A stretch of DNA of 64,000 nucleotides from Bog-159 sp049511415 (GTDB lineage Bacteria; Acidobacteriota; Terriglobia; Bryobacterales; Bryobacteraceae). The position numbers and the translations under genes were made by a program. The stretch's first letter is position 1. Each line of letters starts with the position of its first letter. The notes below the pieces were generated by a model that was given only the letters and a program-made list of their open reading frames with translations, was not told the origin of the DNA and did no database searches. Positions 44,847-54,241 of this stretch are shown piece by piece. The DNA lies in the NCBI GenBank assembly GCA_049511415.1, contig JBEKYC010000023.1, positions 1 to 64,000 on the forward strand. Reading direction: 5' to 3'.

Positions 44847-45287
44847 ATGCCGACCGAAAAACAAATCGCGGCCAACCGCCGCAATTCTCAAGCGTCCACC
44901 GGACCTCGTACCGCCCGCGGCAAGTCCTTCAGCCGCCTCAACAGTCTCCGTCACGGCCTGCGCGCCAAAACCGTGCCGTTGCCCGCCGAAGACCCGCGCC
45001 TTCTCGCCCAATTCCGCCGCCTCTTCATGGCCTCCTGCCGCTCCCCCACCCCCGATCAGATCCGTCTCCTCGAGCAAATGGCCCAGGCGCGCGCCAGTCA
45101 GTTCCACTGGCAGCGCATCGAAAACCAGATCCTCGCCGCCGCCGATTCCGTTTCGAGCATCATGCCTCTCCTCGACCGGCTCTCCCAGCGCCAGACCCGC
45201 TACCAGCGCGCCTTTTTGAACGCCTGCCGCCAATACCGACGCGCCACCCGCCGCAAGCCTCAAACGGAGCAAATGTCCGAGGCTTGA
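44847..45287 (+). CDS. Conserved protein with RRNSQxSTGPRT motif
   Basis: A 146-residue basic protein. The N-terminus ANRRNSQASTGPRTARGKS followed by LNSLRHGLRAK is a motif I recognise from a multicopy family of unknown function in Acidobacteria and Planctomycetes. The rest is helical and Arg/Gln-rich. The frame ends just before valS. Its start ATG 44847 lies after a stretch of AT-rich sequence with TGTAAAT near 44806. Function unknown; nucleic-acid binding is possible given the charge. Confidence 0.7.
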   Translation: MPTEKQIAANRRNSQASTGPRTARGKSFSRLNSLRHGLRAKTVPLPAEDPRLLAQFRRLFMASCRSPTPDQIRLLEQMAQARASQFHWQRIENQILAAADSVSSIMPLLDRLSQRQTRYQRAFLNACRQYRRATRRKPQTEQMSEA

Positions 45288-45291
45288 TATC

Positions 45292-47970
45292 ATGGTACTT
45301 TCCATGCAAATTGAGAAGGTTTACGAGCCCCAACGGTTCGAGCCGCATTGGGCCCAGTGGTGGATCGACTCCGGTGTCTTCCATGCCTCCGAGAAGGCCC
45401 AGCCGCGCGTTTTTTCGCTGGTCATTCCACCCCCCAACGTCACCGGATCGCTCCACATCGGCCACATGCTGGAGCACGCCGAAATCGATGTCACCGTGCG
45501 CTGGCACCGCATGCGCGGCGATAACACCCTCTGGCTCCCCGGCACCGACCATGCCGGCATCGCCACCCAGATGGTCGTCGAGCGCAAGCTCGCCGACGAG
45601 GGCCTCGACCGCCGCACCTTGGGCCGCGACAAATTCATCGCGCGCGTCTGGGAATGGAAACAACAATACGGCGACACCATCAAGCGCCAGATGATCCGCC
45701 TGGGCGCTAGCTGCGACTGGAGCCGCGAGCGCTTCACCCTCGACCCCGGCCTCTCCCGCGCCGTCCGCGAGGTCTTCGTCCGCCTCTACGAAAAAGGCCT
45801 GATCTACCGCGGCGAGTACATGGTCAACTGGTGCCCCCGGTGCCACACCGCCCTTTCCGACCTGGAAGTCAAGAACACCGAAACCCAAGGCCATCTCTGG
45901 CATATCCGCTATCCGGTGACCGATTCGGACACGCCGACGGGATACGTGGTGGTCGCCACCACGCGCCCGGAAACCATGCTCGGAGACACCGCCGTAGCGG
46001 TCAACGCCAAAGACCCGCGCTACTTCCACCTGCATGGCCGCACCGTCGACCTGCCGTTGATGAATCGCCAGATCCCCGTCATCCTCGACGATCTGGCCGA
46101 CCCGCAATTCGGCACCGGCGCCGTTAAAGTCACGCCCGCCCACGATCCCAACGATTTCGAAGCCGGCAAGCGCCACAACCTGCCGCGCATCAAAGTGATC
46201 GATGAAAACGGCCAAATGACCGCCGAAGCCGGTCCCTACGCCGGCCTGGATCGCTTCGAAGCCCGCAAACGCGTGGTCGAAGACCTCGAGCGCCTGGGCC
46301 TGCTCGAAAAGGTCGAGCCATACGTGCTGTCGATCGGCCGCTGCGATCGCTGCAAGACCGTCGTCGAGCCTCTCATCTCCACGCAGTGGTTCGTGCGCAC
46401 CAAGCCGCTCGCCGAAAAAGCCATCGATGTGGTGGAAACCGGCCGCATCCAGTTCATCCCCGAAAACTGGACCAAAACCTATTACGAGTGGATGTACAAC
46501 ATCCGCGACTGGTGCATCTCGCGCCAACTCTGGTGGGGCCATCGCATCCCCGCCTGGCACTGCCAGGAGTGCAACGAGATCGTCGTGGCGCGCGAAGCGC
46601 CGTCCACCTGCCCGCGCTGCGGTTCCTCCCAACTCGTGCAGGACCCTGATGTGCTCGACACCTGGTTCAGCTCCGGCCTCTGGCCGTTTTCCACGCTGGG
46701 CTGGCCCGACGACACCGCCGATCTCAAACTCTTTTACCCCACTTCGCTGCTGATTACCGGCTTCGACATCCTGTTCTTCTGGGTCGCCCGCATGATCATG
46801 CTGGGCTGCGAGTTCATGGGCGAGATTCCCTTCCGCCAGGTCTACATCCACGGCCTGGTGCGCGATGCCGAACGCCAGAAGATGTCCAAAACCCGCGGCA
46901 ACACCATCGATCCGCTGGTGGTCACCGAGAAGTACGGCACCGACGCCGTGCGCATGGCGCTGCTGCTGGGCGCCGCGCCCGGCACCGACATCGTGCTTTC
47001 CGAAGACCGCATGGAATCCACGCGCTCCTTCGCCAACAAGATCTGGAACGCCGCGCGCCTGCTGTTCGTGAACATGGAGCGCTCCGGCGTCGAGCCGTGG
47101 CTGCCCAACCGCCTGGAAACCTTCCGCCCGGAGGCGCAGCCATCCATCGAAGTCGCCGTCGAAGACCGCTGGATCTTCAGCCGCCTGAATACCTGCGCCG
47201 AGCAGGTGAATCGTGCCATCGAGCAGTATCGTTATCACGAAGCCGCGCAATTGCTCTGGCATTTCTTCTGGCACGAATTCTGCGATTGGTATCTGGAACT
47301 GAAGAAACCGAGCTTCCAGGAAAATTCGGGCCTCAACGCCGATTGGCGCAACGTGCTGGCGGCTTTCGAAACTGCCCTGCGCCTGCTGCATCCGGCCATG
47401 CCGTTCCTGACCGAGGAGCTATGGCAACGCTTGAAGGGCAATGCCCCGCGCCCGGAGTCCATCGCGCTCGCTGAGTACCCCCAATATCGCCGCCAGAATG
47501 CCGACCATGAGGCCGAACGCGAAATCGGCGTGTTGCAGGAAATCGTCACCAGCGCCCGTACGCTGCGCACCGAAATGAAGCTCGATCCGAAGCTTCAACT
47601 GCAAGGTGCGCTCCACGCGCGCGGCGATGCTCTCGAAATCGGACCGCGCCACACCGCCGCCATCCGCCGCCTCGCCGGCGTCACGCTCGAATTCAGCTCC
47701 GATCCCGCGCCGGCCGGCGCCGCCACTCGCTCCACCTCGCAGTTCGATCTCGTGCTCCACGTGCCCAGAACCGAGATCGAGGCCCAGCGCCGACGCCTCC
47801 AGAAAGAGCACGATCAGCTCGTCAAAAACATCACCAGTATCGATCTCCAGCTTGCCGACGAAGCCTCGCTCAGCCGCAAGCCGCCACACGTGGTCGCTTC
47901 CCTCCGCGCCAAGATAGCCGACTACGAAGCGCAGCTCGCGAAAGTGAAGGCCGCCCTGGAAGGTCTATGA
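45292..47970 (+). CDS. valS: Valine--tRNA ligase
   Basis: An 892-residue class I aminoacyl-tRNA synthetase. HIGH signature in PPPNVTGSLHIGHML (HIGH 55-58), editing domain (CP1) with TTRPETMLGDTA, KMSKT at 530-534 and the anticodon-binding helical domain (about 620-800). The C-terminal coiled coil (about 835-892) is the ValRS tRNA-binding arm. The start may be ATG 45292 (AGG upstream) or ATG 45304 (MQIEKVYEP); the second fits the usual N-terminus. The stop overlaps birA (ATGA). Confidence 0.97.
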   Translation: MVLSMQIEKVYEPQRFEPHWAQWWIDSGVFHASEKAQPRVFSLVIPPPNVTGSLHIGHMLEHAEIDVTVRWHRMRGDNTLWLPGTDHAGIATQMVVERKLADEGLDRRTLGRDKFIARVWEWKQQYGDTIKRQMIRLGASCDWSRERFTLDPGLSRAVREVFVRLYEKGLIYRGEYMVNWCPRCHTALSDLEVKNTETQGHLWHIRYPVTDSDTPTGYVVVATTRPETMLGDTAVAVNAKDPRYFHLHGRTVDLPLMNRQIPVILDDLADPQFGTGAVKVTPAHDPNDFEAGKRHNLPRIKVIDENGQMTAEAGPYAGLDRFEARKRVVEDLERLGLLEKVEPYVLSIGRCDRCKTVVEPLISTQWFVRTKPLAEKAIDVVETGRIQFIPENWTKTYYEWMYNIRDWCISRQLWWGHRIPAWHCQECNEIVVAREAPSTCPRCGSSQLVQDPDVLDTWFSSGLWPFSTLGWPDDTADLKLFYPTSLLITGFDILFFWVARMIMLGCEFMGEIPFRQVYIHGLVRDAERQKMSKTRGNTIDPLVVTEKYGTDAVRMALLLGAAPGTDIVLSEDRMESTRSFANKIWNAARLLFVNMERSGVEPWLPNRLETFRPEAQPSIEVAVEDRWIFSRLNTCAEQVNRAIEQYRYHEAAQLLWHFFWHEFCDWYLELKKPSFQENSGLNADWRNVLAAFETALRLLHPAMPFLTEELWQRLKGNAPRPESIALAEYPQYRRQNADHEAEREIGVLQEIVTSARTLRTEMKLDPKLQLQGALHARGDALEIGPRHTAAIRRLAGVTLEFSSDPAPAGAATRSTSQFDLVLHVPRTEIEAQRRRLQKEHDQLVKNITSIDLQLADEASLSRKPPHVVASLRAKIADYEAQLAKVKAALEGL

Positions 47971-48692
47971 GGCCGTTCGATATCCCCGGCCGCCAAGTCT
48001 CGTTCTTCGAGTCCATCACCTCCACCATGCACGAAGCCGCCGCCCTTGCCGCCGCGGGCTGCGCATCCGGAACTGCCGTGGTCGCCGAGGAACAGACCGC
48101 CGGCCAGGGACGTCACGGCCACACCTGGCACTCCGAACCAGGATCCGGCCTTTATGTTTCGGTCGTCTTGCGGCTGTCGCCCCAGCCCCTCTTGACGCTG
48201 GCCCTGGGTTTGGCCACCGCCGAAGCCATCGCGCGCGTGACTGACCTGAGACCCGATCTCCGCTGGCCCAACGACATCATGCTCGGCGAAAAGAAGACCG
48301 CCGGCATCCTGGTGCAGCTCGTCGACACAGCCGCCATCGCCGGCATCGGCATCAACGTGAATCATCCGATCTTCCCGCCCGAGATCGCCCACGAAGCCAC
48401 CTCGCTGCGCCTCGCCGCCGGCCACCCGCACTCGCGCGAAGACCTGCTGCGCACCCTGCTCCCGACTATCGATAGCTTCTGCCGCATGTTGGTCGAAGGC
48501 GGACCGAAGCCAATCCTCGATCTCTTCGAGCAACACTCCACCTACGCGAGAGGCAAGCGAGTCCAGATCGATCAACCCGGAGGTATCATCACCGGGACCA
48601 CCGCCGGCCTGGACCCCAACGGCTTCCTGAAACTGCGCACCGATGACGGCCGCGAAACACTTATACTAGCCGGAGGAGTCCGCCCGATCTGA
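47967..48692 (+). CDS. birA: Biotin--[acetyl-CoA-carboxylase] ligase, monofunctional
   Basis: A 241-residue protein that biotinylates the carboxylase carrier domain. It has the biotinyl-AMP loop TAGQGRHGHTW (44-54), the central WPNDIMLGEKKTAGILVQL (shortened) and the GIGINVNH motif. The N-terminal HTH of the E. coli bifunctional repressor is absent, so it is a monofunctional ligase. It overlaps valS by four bases. Confidence 0.95.
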   Translation: MRPFDIPGRQVSFFESITSTMHEAAALAAAGCASGTAVVAEEQTAGQGRHGHTWHSEPGSGLYVSVVLRLSPQPLLTLALGLATAEAIARVTDLRPDLRWPNDIMLGEKKTAGILVQLVDTAAIAGIGINVNHPIFPPEIAHEATSLRLAAGHPHSREDLLRTLLPTIDSFCRMLVEGGPKPILDLFEQHSTYARGKRVQIDQPGGIITGTTAGLDPNGFLKLRTDDGRETLILAGGVRPI

Positions 48693-48711
48693 ACCATCGT
48701 GCCTAAACACC

Positions 48712-49482
48712 ATGCTCCTGGCCCTCGACGTAGGCAACAGCAACATCACCATAGGCGCTTTCAACCAGCGCCAGCTGATCAGCCATTGGCGCCTCCGTAC
48801 TGTCCACGGCCAGACCGCCGACGAGTGGGGAGTCCTCCTCCGCAACCTATTTGCGCTAGCTTCGCTCGATTCCCCCGGTGTGGATGCCATCATCATCGCC
48901 AGCGTCGTTCCGCCGCTCGACGCCAGCCTGGCCGCCATGGCCCAGCGCTACTTCCAAATCGATCCGCTGTTCGTCACCCCCCAAACCGACATCGGCATGC
49001 CCATCTGCTACGACGATCCGAATCAAGTCGGCGCCGATCGTCTGGTCAATGCCGTAGCCGCCTATCAGAAATACGGTGGGCCGTGCGTCGTCGTGGATCT
49101 CGGCACCACCATCAACTTCGATGTGATCTCCGCCGCCGGCGAGTATCTCGGAGGCTGCATCGCCATCGGCATCGGCATCTCCATCGAAGCCCTGTTCTCG
49201 AAGACCGCCCGCTTGCCCATGGTGGATTTTCGCGAGCCCGTCAAAGTCATCGGCAGTAACACCGTGGCCAGTATGCAGTCAGGCTTGTACTATGGAGCAC
49301 TGGGCATGATCGATGGCATTTTGGATCGCCTCATCGCCGAGCTAGGCCCCCGTACGCAATGCGTCGCCACCGGCGGTCAGGCGGCGCTCATCGCCCGCGG
49401 CTCGCGCCATCTGCAACATATCGACGAGCACCTCACGCTCGCCGGTCTCGAACTCATCTGGGAACGGAACGCCGCCAAGTGA
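48712..49482 (+). CDS. coaX: Type III pantothenate kinase
   Basis: A 256-residue protein of the ASKHA superfamily; it starts coenzyme A synthesis. Motifs: DVGNSNITIGAF (6-17, phosphate 1), GADRLVNAVAAY (about 104-115), VVDLGTTINFDVI (phosphate 2) and a CVATGGQAAL adenosine motif near the C-terminus. It lacks similarity to CoaA. It begins 19 bases after birA and overlaps the next gene (GTGA). Confidence 0.95.
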   Translation: MLLALDVGNSNITIGAFNQRQLISHWRLRTVHGQTADEWGVLLRNLFALASLDSPGVDAIIIASVVPPLDASLAAMAQRYFQIDPLFVTPQTDIGMPICYDDPNQVGADRLVNAVAAYQKYGGPCVVVDLGTTINFDVISAAGEYLGGCIAIGIGISIEALFSKTARLPMVDFREPVKVIGSNTVASMQSGLYYGALGMIDGILDRLIAELGPRTQCVATGGQAALIARGSRHLQHIDEHLTLAGLELIWERNAAK

Positions 49483-50159
49483 GTGACTGGATCTACAACT
49501 ACTTCAATTACTACACCGAGATCGAGCAGCACTTTCAGCAGGCCCGCGGCACCAGCCTCTTCCTGCTCTCGCCGCTCGATTGGGCCCTGATCGAAACCTG
49601 GAAGGACGCGGATGTGCCGCTCGAAGCCGTGCTGCGCGGCATCGACGCGGCTTTCGAAAAATGGCGCGGCCGCCGCCAAAAAGCCCAAATGGTGAACTCC
49701 CTGGCCTTCTGCGCGCAAGCCGTGCTCACCGAGGCGCAAGTGATGGCCGGCACGATGCAACGCCCCGCCGTGCGCGAATCCGCGCCACCCTTCCCATTAG
49801 ACGATCTGCGCGCGTATCTGTCACACAACGCGGAAGCCGTCCGCCACGCCGGTGCCGAATTCGCCGAAATCGCCGCGGCCCTGGAACGGCTCGCCGCCGA
49901 AGCCGAGGCGCACTATGCGGATCTGGAAGATCTGGAGCGGCGTCTTACTGTTCTAGAGGAGAAAGCCCTGGCCGCCGCGCGCTCTCGGCAGTCCGAAGAA
50001 CAGTTATTGACCGCGCGCCGCGAACTCGATGCCCAGCTTCGCCCCTACCGCTCTAAAATGACCGCTGAGCATCTGGCATTACTGGAAAAGCAGTATCTGG
50101 AACGCAACTTATTGGAGCAGGCGGGCTTGCCCCGCTTCAGTCTCTTCTATATGCGCTGA
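49479..50159 (+). CDS. Conserved helical protein of unknown function
   Basis: A 226-residue protein whose GTG start (49479) overlaps the coaX stop as GTGA. The N-terminal third is well-structured (DWIYNYFNYYTEIEQHF; GTSLFLLSPLDWALIETWKD; PLEAVLRGIDAAFEKW), and the rest is a coiled coil rich in Ala, Glu and Arg (about 115-190). No signal peptide or membrane helix. I recognise similar sequences only as hypothetical proteins near coaX in related genomes. Possibly DNA- or replication-associated, but this is not supported by any motif. Confidence 0.7.
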   Translation: MSDWIYNYFNYYTEIEQHFQQARGTSLFLLSPLDWALIETWKDADVPLEAVLRGIDAAFEKWRGRRQKAQMVNSLAFCAQAVLTEAQVMAGTMQRPAVRESAPPFPLDDLRAYLSHNAEAVRHAGAEFAEIAAALERLAAEAEAHYADLEDLERRLTVLEEKALAAARSRQSEEQLLTARRELDAQLRPYRSKMTAEHLALLEKQYLERNLLEQAGLPRFSLFYMR

Positions 50160-50262
50160 ACATCGGATGTTACAGTCCGGTTGCAACTCTCGGGGCATTT
50201 TTTGCGTCATACAAAGTGTAAGCGACCTCTTTCGAGTTAGGTTCCGATCCGAGGATGCGGAA

Positions 50263-50306
50263 CCGGCTGGCGGGCATGCTCCTCCGAGTGCCCGCCGGCT
50301 TTTTCT
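50263..50306 (+). terminator. Intrinsic terminator of the valS-birA-coaX operon
   Basis: A 12-bp stem, including two G-T pairs, is formed by CCGGCTGGCGGGCA and TGCCCGCCGGC with a 12-base loop, followed by TTTTTCTT. It lies about 100 bases after the last operon gene and immediately before the end of the convergent propeller gene. Confidence 0.8.
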
Positions 50307-50307
50307 T

Positions 50308-51180
50308 CTACGGACATCCGTAACGCACACCTGCGGGCACCTCCCGGCGCGTCACCCGAAAGATGACGAAACGTCCCTTTTCGCGGGCATGGTAATAGAG
50401 CGACAGCCCGTCCGGCGAGAGGGCCGGTCCTTCCGCAAAGCCATGGATGGCGCTCACCAGGCTTGGGGAACCAAACGGCTCGTCGGCACTCGGCCGGACC
50501 GCGCCCCAAATCTGCGGCTCCGCGTCGGGGCGTATCACGCGCACGCGCGTGAAGAACAGCTCCCGCCCGTCGGATGAAACCGCGGGCGCGTACTCCAGTT
50601 CGCCGGTGTTCACGAGTTTCAAGATCCGGTCGCTGTCCGGCGCACGCGCGAATCCATCGCCGTGCCGCGTCGCGATGAACAGATCCGCGGTCTGCGGCGT
50701 GCCTTTGGCACTGAACTGGCTGTCGACCGCGTACAACGTCTGGCCATCGGCGCTGATCTCGGCGTCGAAGTTCACCCAGCCGGCCATGTGACGCGAAATC
50801 CCGGGCACGAGTTCGATGCCAGTGGCCACACCGCCCGAGAACCGCGCCCGATAGATCGTCGAGTAAGTCGTCGGGTAACTGCGCGTCGACACGAAGTACA
50901 ACTCCCCCACGCAACTTACTGACGGGACGCCCTCCAGCGCAGGGGTATTGACTCCCTGGATCTCGCCGCGATACACAAAATGCAGATCGTCGATTCTCTC
51001 GGCATAATGCAGGTTTGTGTTCACCGCCGCATCGTTGCGGTTATTGAATAGAAGATAGCGGCTGTCGTGGGTGACAAATGGCTCCATGGCGTCACCCGTA
51101 TAATCGGCGATGGTCACCCGCTCCGGCTGCTGGAACACGGTGTACGGCAGCGCCGCCAGCAGGAGCAGCCAGCTAGGCAT
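50308..51180 (-). CDS. Secreted PD40/TolB-like beta-propeller protein
   Basis: A 290-residue exported protein. ATG 51180 gives a good signal peptide (MPSWLLLLAALPYTVFQ); longer starts at 51213 lie within the upstream permease gene. The mature part has at least four PD40-like blades (HDSRYLLFNNRND; ISADGQTLYAVDS; VSSDGRELFFTRV; LSPDGLSLYYHAR). It overlaps the end of the permease gene by 8 bases, so it is translated from the same mRNA. Its relation to the exporter is unclear; it could recognise a substrate. Confidence 0.8.
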   Translation of the reverse strand: MPSWLLLLAALPYTVFQQPERVTIADYTGDAMEPFVTHDSRYLLFNNRNDAAVNTNLHYAERIDDLHFVYRGEIQGVNTPALEGVPSVSCVGELYFVSTRSYPTTYSTIYRARFSGGVATGIELVPGISRHMAGWVNFDAEISADGQTLYAVDSQFSAKGTPQTADLFIATRHGDGFARAPDSDRILKLVNTGELEYAPAVSSDGRELFFTRVRVIRPDAEPQIWGAVRPSADEPFGSPSLVSAIHGFAEGPALSPDGLSLYYHAREKGRFVIFRVTRREVPAGVRYGCP

Positions 51181-52438
51181 ATTCCCAGCGGCGCGCAAAC
51201 CGCCGCGCGACAAGAAACAGGACGATGCCGGCGCCGAACAACACCCCCAGTTGCGGCGCGAGATGCCAGACCGGCTCGTCGCGCCAGAACACTTTGGTGT
51301 AGCCGTCGATGGCCCAGGCGTTGATGGTGATGAGTCCCACCTTCTGCATGGCTTCCGGCATGAAGTAGCGCGGGAACATGCTGCCGCCGATGGCGGACAT
51401 GGTGAGGATCAGCAGCGTGGAAATCGCACCCGCTTGCGCGCGCGTGTGCGACAGACTGGCCAGCACCATGCCGAACGACGCTACGGCGAACGCGGTGGCC
51501 GCGGTCATCACGATGAAGCCCGGCACATGCGTGAACAGGTCCAGGTGGAAGACGGCTGCCGCCCACAGGAACATCAGCGTAAGTTGCAGGAACGCCAGCA
51601 GCGCGCTGTAGGCCATCTTGCCCGCCAGCAGCGTGGTCATGCTGACGCGCGCGCTCAGGATGCGGTCGAGAGCGCCGCTCTCGGCTTCATCCAGCAGACT
51701 GCCACCCGCCGCGCTGGCCGTGAACAGCAGAAACATCACGCCGATACCGGCCGCATAGAAGGAAATCATAGAACGCTTCTCGCCCACCACGTCGCGTATG
51801 TCGAGTGCCACCAGGCTGCCGCCGGCGTTATTGCCTCCGCCGCTACTACTGCCGCTGCGAACCATCGAGAGGGATGACTCGATATTGCGCCGCTGTTCCG
51901 GAGTCAGACTGCCGCTGAACTGCTCAAAATACTTCATCCCCATCCGCGCCATCACGTCCGGCATAGCGGTCATCACGGTTTTCTGCAGCATCCCCGCCAC
52001 CATCTGCGCCGCCACTGGATCGGAGCTGTCATGCAGCAGTTTGATGGTGGGCCGGTTCGTGGCCGGGCCGAATGCAATCGGCGCCGCGCCGAATCCCTGG
52101 GGAATAATCAGCGCAGCGGATGCATCACCCCGTTTCACGGCGGCTTCAGCGGTGGCCGCGGTGTAATCGGGCGGCGTAGGTTGGCCCTTCTTCGCCTCCG
52201 CATGCGTACGCGCATCGAGCGACGCCTCCTTCAGCAGCGCCTGCACCAATCGCGCCGACACCGCGCTCCGATCCTCGTCTACCACCAGAACGCTCACGCG
52301 CGGCGTGCCGCCGCCCATGCCGCCGAAGATGAAGGCGAAGATGCTGAAGAACGCAATCGGCAGAATGAACGAGAGTATCAGGGCGCCTCGGTCGCGGCGC
52401 AGGGCGCGGAATCCGTTAAGGACGATGGCAGCGATCAT
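51173..52438 (-). CDS. ABC-2 type transporter permease
   Basis: A 421-residue protein: N-terminal TM (about 20-40, ILSFILPIAFFSIFAFIFGG), a large extracytoplasmic domain (about 45-225) with a Ser/Gly/Asn-rich loop (GSSSGGGNNAGG), and five C-terminal TM helices including the ABC-2 region DEAESGALDRILSARVSMTT. Overlaps the ATPase gene by four bases and probably exports a lipid, drug or peptide with it. Homodimer expected, since only one permease gene is present. Confidence 0.9.
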   Translation of the reverse strand: MIAAIVLNGFRALRRDRGALILSFILPIAFFSIFAFIFGGMGGGTPRVSVLVVDEDRSAVSARLVQALLKEASLDARTHAEAKKGQPTPPDYTAATAEAAVKRGDASAALIIPQGFGAAPIAFGPATNRPTIKLLHDSSDPVAAQMVAGMLQKTVMTAMPDVMARMGMKYFEQFSGSLTPEQRRNIESSLSMVRSGSSSGGGNNAGGSLVALDIRDVVGEKRSMISFYAAGIGVMFLLFTASAAGGSLLDEAESGALDRILSARVSMTTLLAGKMAYSALLAFLQLTLMFLWAAAVFHLDLFTHVPGFIVMTAATAFAVASFGMVLASLSHTRAQAGAISTLLILTMSAIGGSMFPRYFMPEAMQKVGLITINAWAIDGYTKVFWRDEPVWHLAPQLGVLFGAGIVLFLVARRFARRWEYA

Positions 52439-53358
52439 TGGCGCAGCTCCCTTCCAGTCAAATGCAGAAATACGGACTCGAGATTCGGCCGGCGCAGCAC
52501 CACGTCGATCACTTCCAGGCCATCGCGGGCTGCCGCATCCAGCAGCCCGGCGATCTCCGTGGGTTGCGCCACGGCGAAATGCGCGACGCCGTTGTCGAGC
52601 GCGCCACCGTGCGCGCCCGCCCAGGCAGCCACGTTGTCCACATCCGCCGCGAAGCGCATCAGCACGTCACTGCGCCGGCCGAAGGATTGATCCACCAGAT
52701 CTTCTTTGGCGCCCTGCGCGATCACCCGGCCATGGTCGATGATGGCGATCGCATCGCACAGCCGCTCGGCTTCTTCCATGTAATGCGTGGTGTAGATCAC
52801 GGTGGTGCCGTCGCCGCGCAGCCCTTCGACCATTTCGAAGATGCGGTTGCGGGATTGCGGATCGACGCCCACCGTGGGTTCATCGAGCAGCACCAGCCGC
52901 GGGCGATGCACCAGTCCGGCCGCCATGTTGAGCCGCCGCCGCATGCCTCCGGAAAGCGTCTTGACCACCGCATCGGCGCGGTCGGCCAGCGCGGCCCATT
53001 CCAGACACCAGTGGATCCCGTCGCGCAGCGGTTGGCCGCGCAAGCCCTGGTAACGTCCGAAGGCCTCCAGGTTTTCGCGGGCCGTGAGCAGCGGATAGAG
53101 CGCCAGTTCCTGCGGCACCCAACCCAGGGCCGCGCGAGCAGCCGGCGATCCGGCCGGTTGGCCGAAGACGCGAATGCTGCCCGAATCCGGAATGACGCGG
53201 CCGGCGATCGAGCGGATCAGCGTAGATTTTCCCGCCCCGTTGGGTCCCAACAGGCCCAGGCAGGCGCGCTCCTGGACCGCGAGCGACACGCCCGCCACGG
53301 CGGTCAGGTCGCTGAAGCGCTTCACAACCGAATCGATCTCCAGAGGTAGTTCAGACAC
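52435..53358 (-). CDS. ABC transporter ATP-binding protein
   Basis: A 307-residue ATPase with Walker A GPNGAGKS, signature LSGGMRRRL, Walker B LVLLDEPTVGVDP and the switch His in YTTHYMEEAE. The C-terminal 70 residues are the usual extension of ABC-2 exporter ATPases. I start at GTG 53358 (VSELPLEIDSVVKRF); further upstream starts extend into the divergent dioxygenase gene. The divergent starts are only 19 bases apart. It forms an operon with the permease and the propeller protein. Confidence 0.9.
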   Translation of the reverse strand: MSELPLEIDSVVKRFSDLTAVAGVSLAVQERACLGLLGPNGAGKSTLIRSIAGRVIPDSGSIRVFGQPAGSPAARAALGWVPQELALYPLLTARENLEAFGRYQGLRGQPLRDGIHWCLEWAALADRADAVVKTLSGGMRRRLNMAAGLVHRPRLVLLDEPTVGVDPQSRNRIFEMVEGLRGDGTTVIYTTHYMEEAERLCDAIAIIDHGRVIAQGAKEDLVDQSFGRRSDVLMRFAADVDNVAAWAGAHGGALDNGVAHFAVAQPTEIAGLLDAAARDGLEVIDVVLRRPNLESVFLHLTGRELRQ

Positions 53359-53377
53359 GTATAGACGATGGTAGCCT

Positions 53378-54178
53378 ATGAAGCAGACTTGTATGACGCC
53401 CGCGATTTTCTTCGGCCACGGCAACCCCATGAATGCCGTGCTTCACAATACATATACGGAAGCGTGGTCCGCTATGGGGCGCGAGATGCCGCGGCCCAAG
53501 GCGATCCTGAGCATCTCCGCGCATTGGTACGTGCCGGAGACCGGTGTCACCATCACTACGGCGCCGCGTACCATCCACGACTTTGGCGGCTTCCCGCGCG
53601 AGTTGTACCAGGTGCAGTATCCCGCGCCGGGCGATCCCGAGCTGGCACGGCGCGTGCGCGCGCTGCTGGCGCCGCTGCCGGTGAAGCTCGATGAAAGCTG
53701 GGGCCTCGATCATGGCACATGGTCGGTCCTGTGTCACGTGTATCCGGAGGCGGACGTGCCCATCGTCCAGTTGAGCATCGACGAAACCCAGCCCGCGAGT
53801 TTCCACTACGAACTCGGCGCGCGCCTGGCGCCGCTGCGCGAAGAAGGCGTGCTCCTCGTGGGCAGCGGCAACCTGGTGCACAATCTGCACGCCTACGCGT
53901 GGGGCCGCCACGCGGTCGAGCCGTACGATTGGGCCGTCCGCTTCGAGGAGGAAGCTCGCCAGATGATCGTGGCCGGGGAACACAAGCCGCTGGTGAGTTA
54001 TGAACGGCTCGGCCGCGAAGCCATGTTATCGATTCCCACGCCGGATCACTACTTACCGTTGCTATATGTCATCGCATCGCGGCAGCAGGGCGAGTCAGTG
54101 AGCTTTCCAGTGGAAGGCGTGGATGGCGGGTCGATTTCCATGTTGTCAGTTGTGGTTGGCGGTCAGAAGACCACATAG
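53378..54178 (+). CDS. Extradiol dioxygenase of the DODA/YgiD family (LigB superfamily)
   Basis: A 266-residue enzyme. Conserved residues include His in FFGHGNPMNAV (His14), SAHWYVP (His49), the GLDHGTWSVLCHVYPEA region and SGNLVHNLHA (His near 176), the zinc/iron-binding set of 4,5-DOPA dioxygenases. Bacterial members open catechol-type rings; the physiological substrate is usually unknown. ATG 53378 or the internal ATG 53393 (MTPAIFFG) can be the start; the second fits YgiD better. The start region lies 19 bases from the divergent ABC ATPase start. Confidence 0.88.
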   Translation: MKQTCMTPAIFFGHGNPMNAVLHNTYTEAWSAMGREMPRPKAILSISAHWYVPETGVTITTAPRTIHDFGGFPRELYQVQYPAPGDPELARRVRALLAPLPVKLDESWGLDHGTWSVLCHVYPEADVPIVQLSIDETQPASFHYELGARLAPLREEGVLLVGSGNLVHNLHAYAWGRHAVEPYDWAVRFEEEARQMIVAGEHKPLVSYERLGREAMLSIPTPDHYLPLLYVIASRQQGESVSFPVEGVDGGSISMLSVVVGGQKTT

Positions 54179-54241
54179 CGCGCCGTATCCGAGGAGATCC
54201 GTGTCCTGCGGGGGCGGTGATACTCTATTGAATTGCTTGAT

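Noticed and set aside
45160..47391. 743-codon antisense frame opposite valS
   Set aside because: It is the shadow of the valS gene; no motifs of its own.
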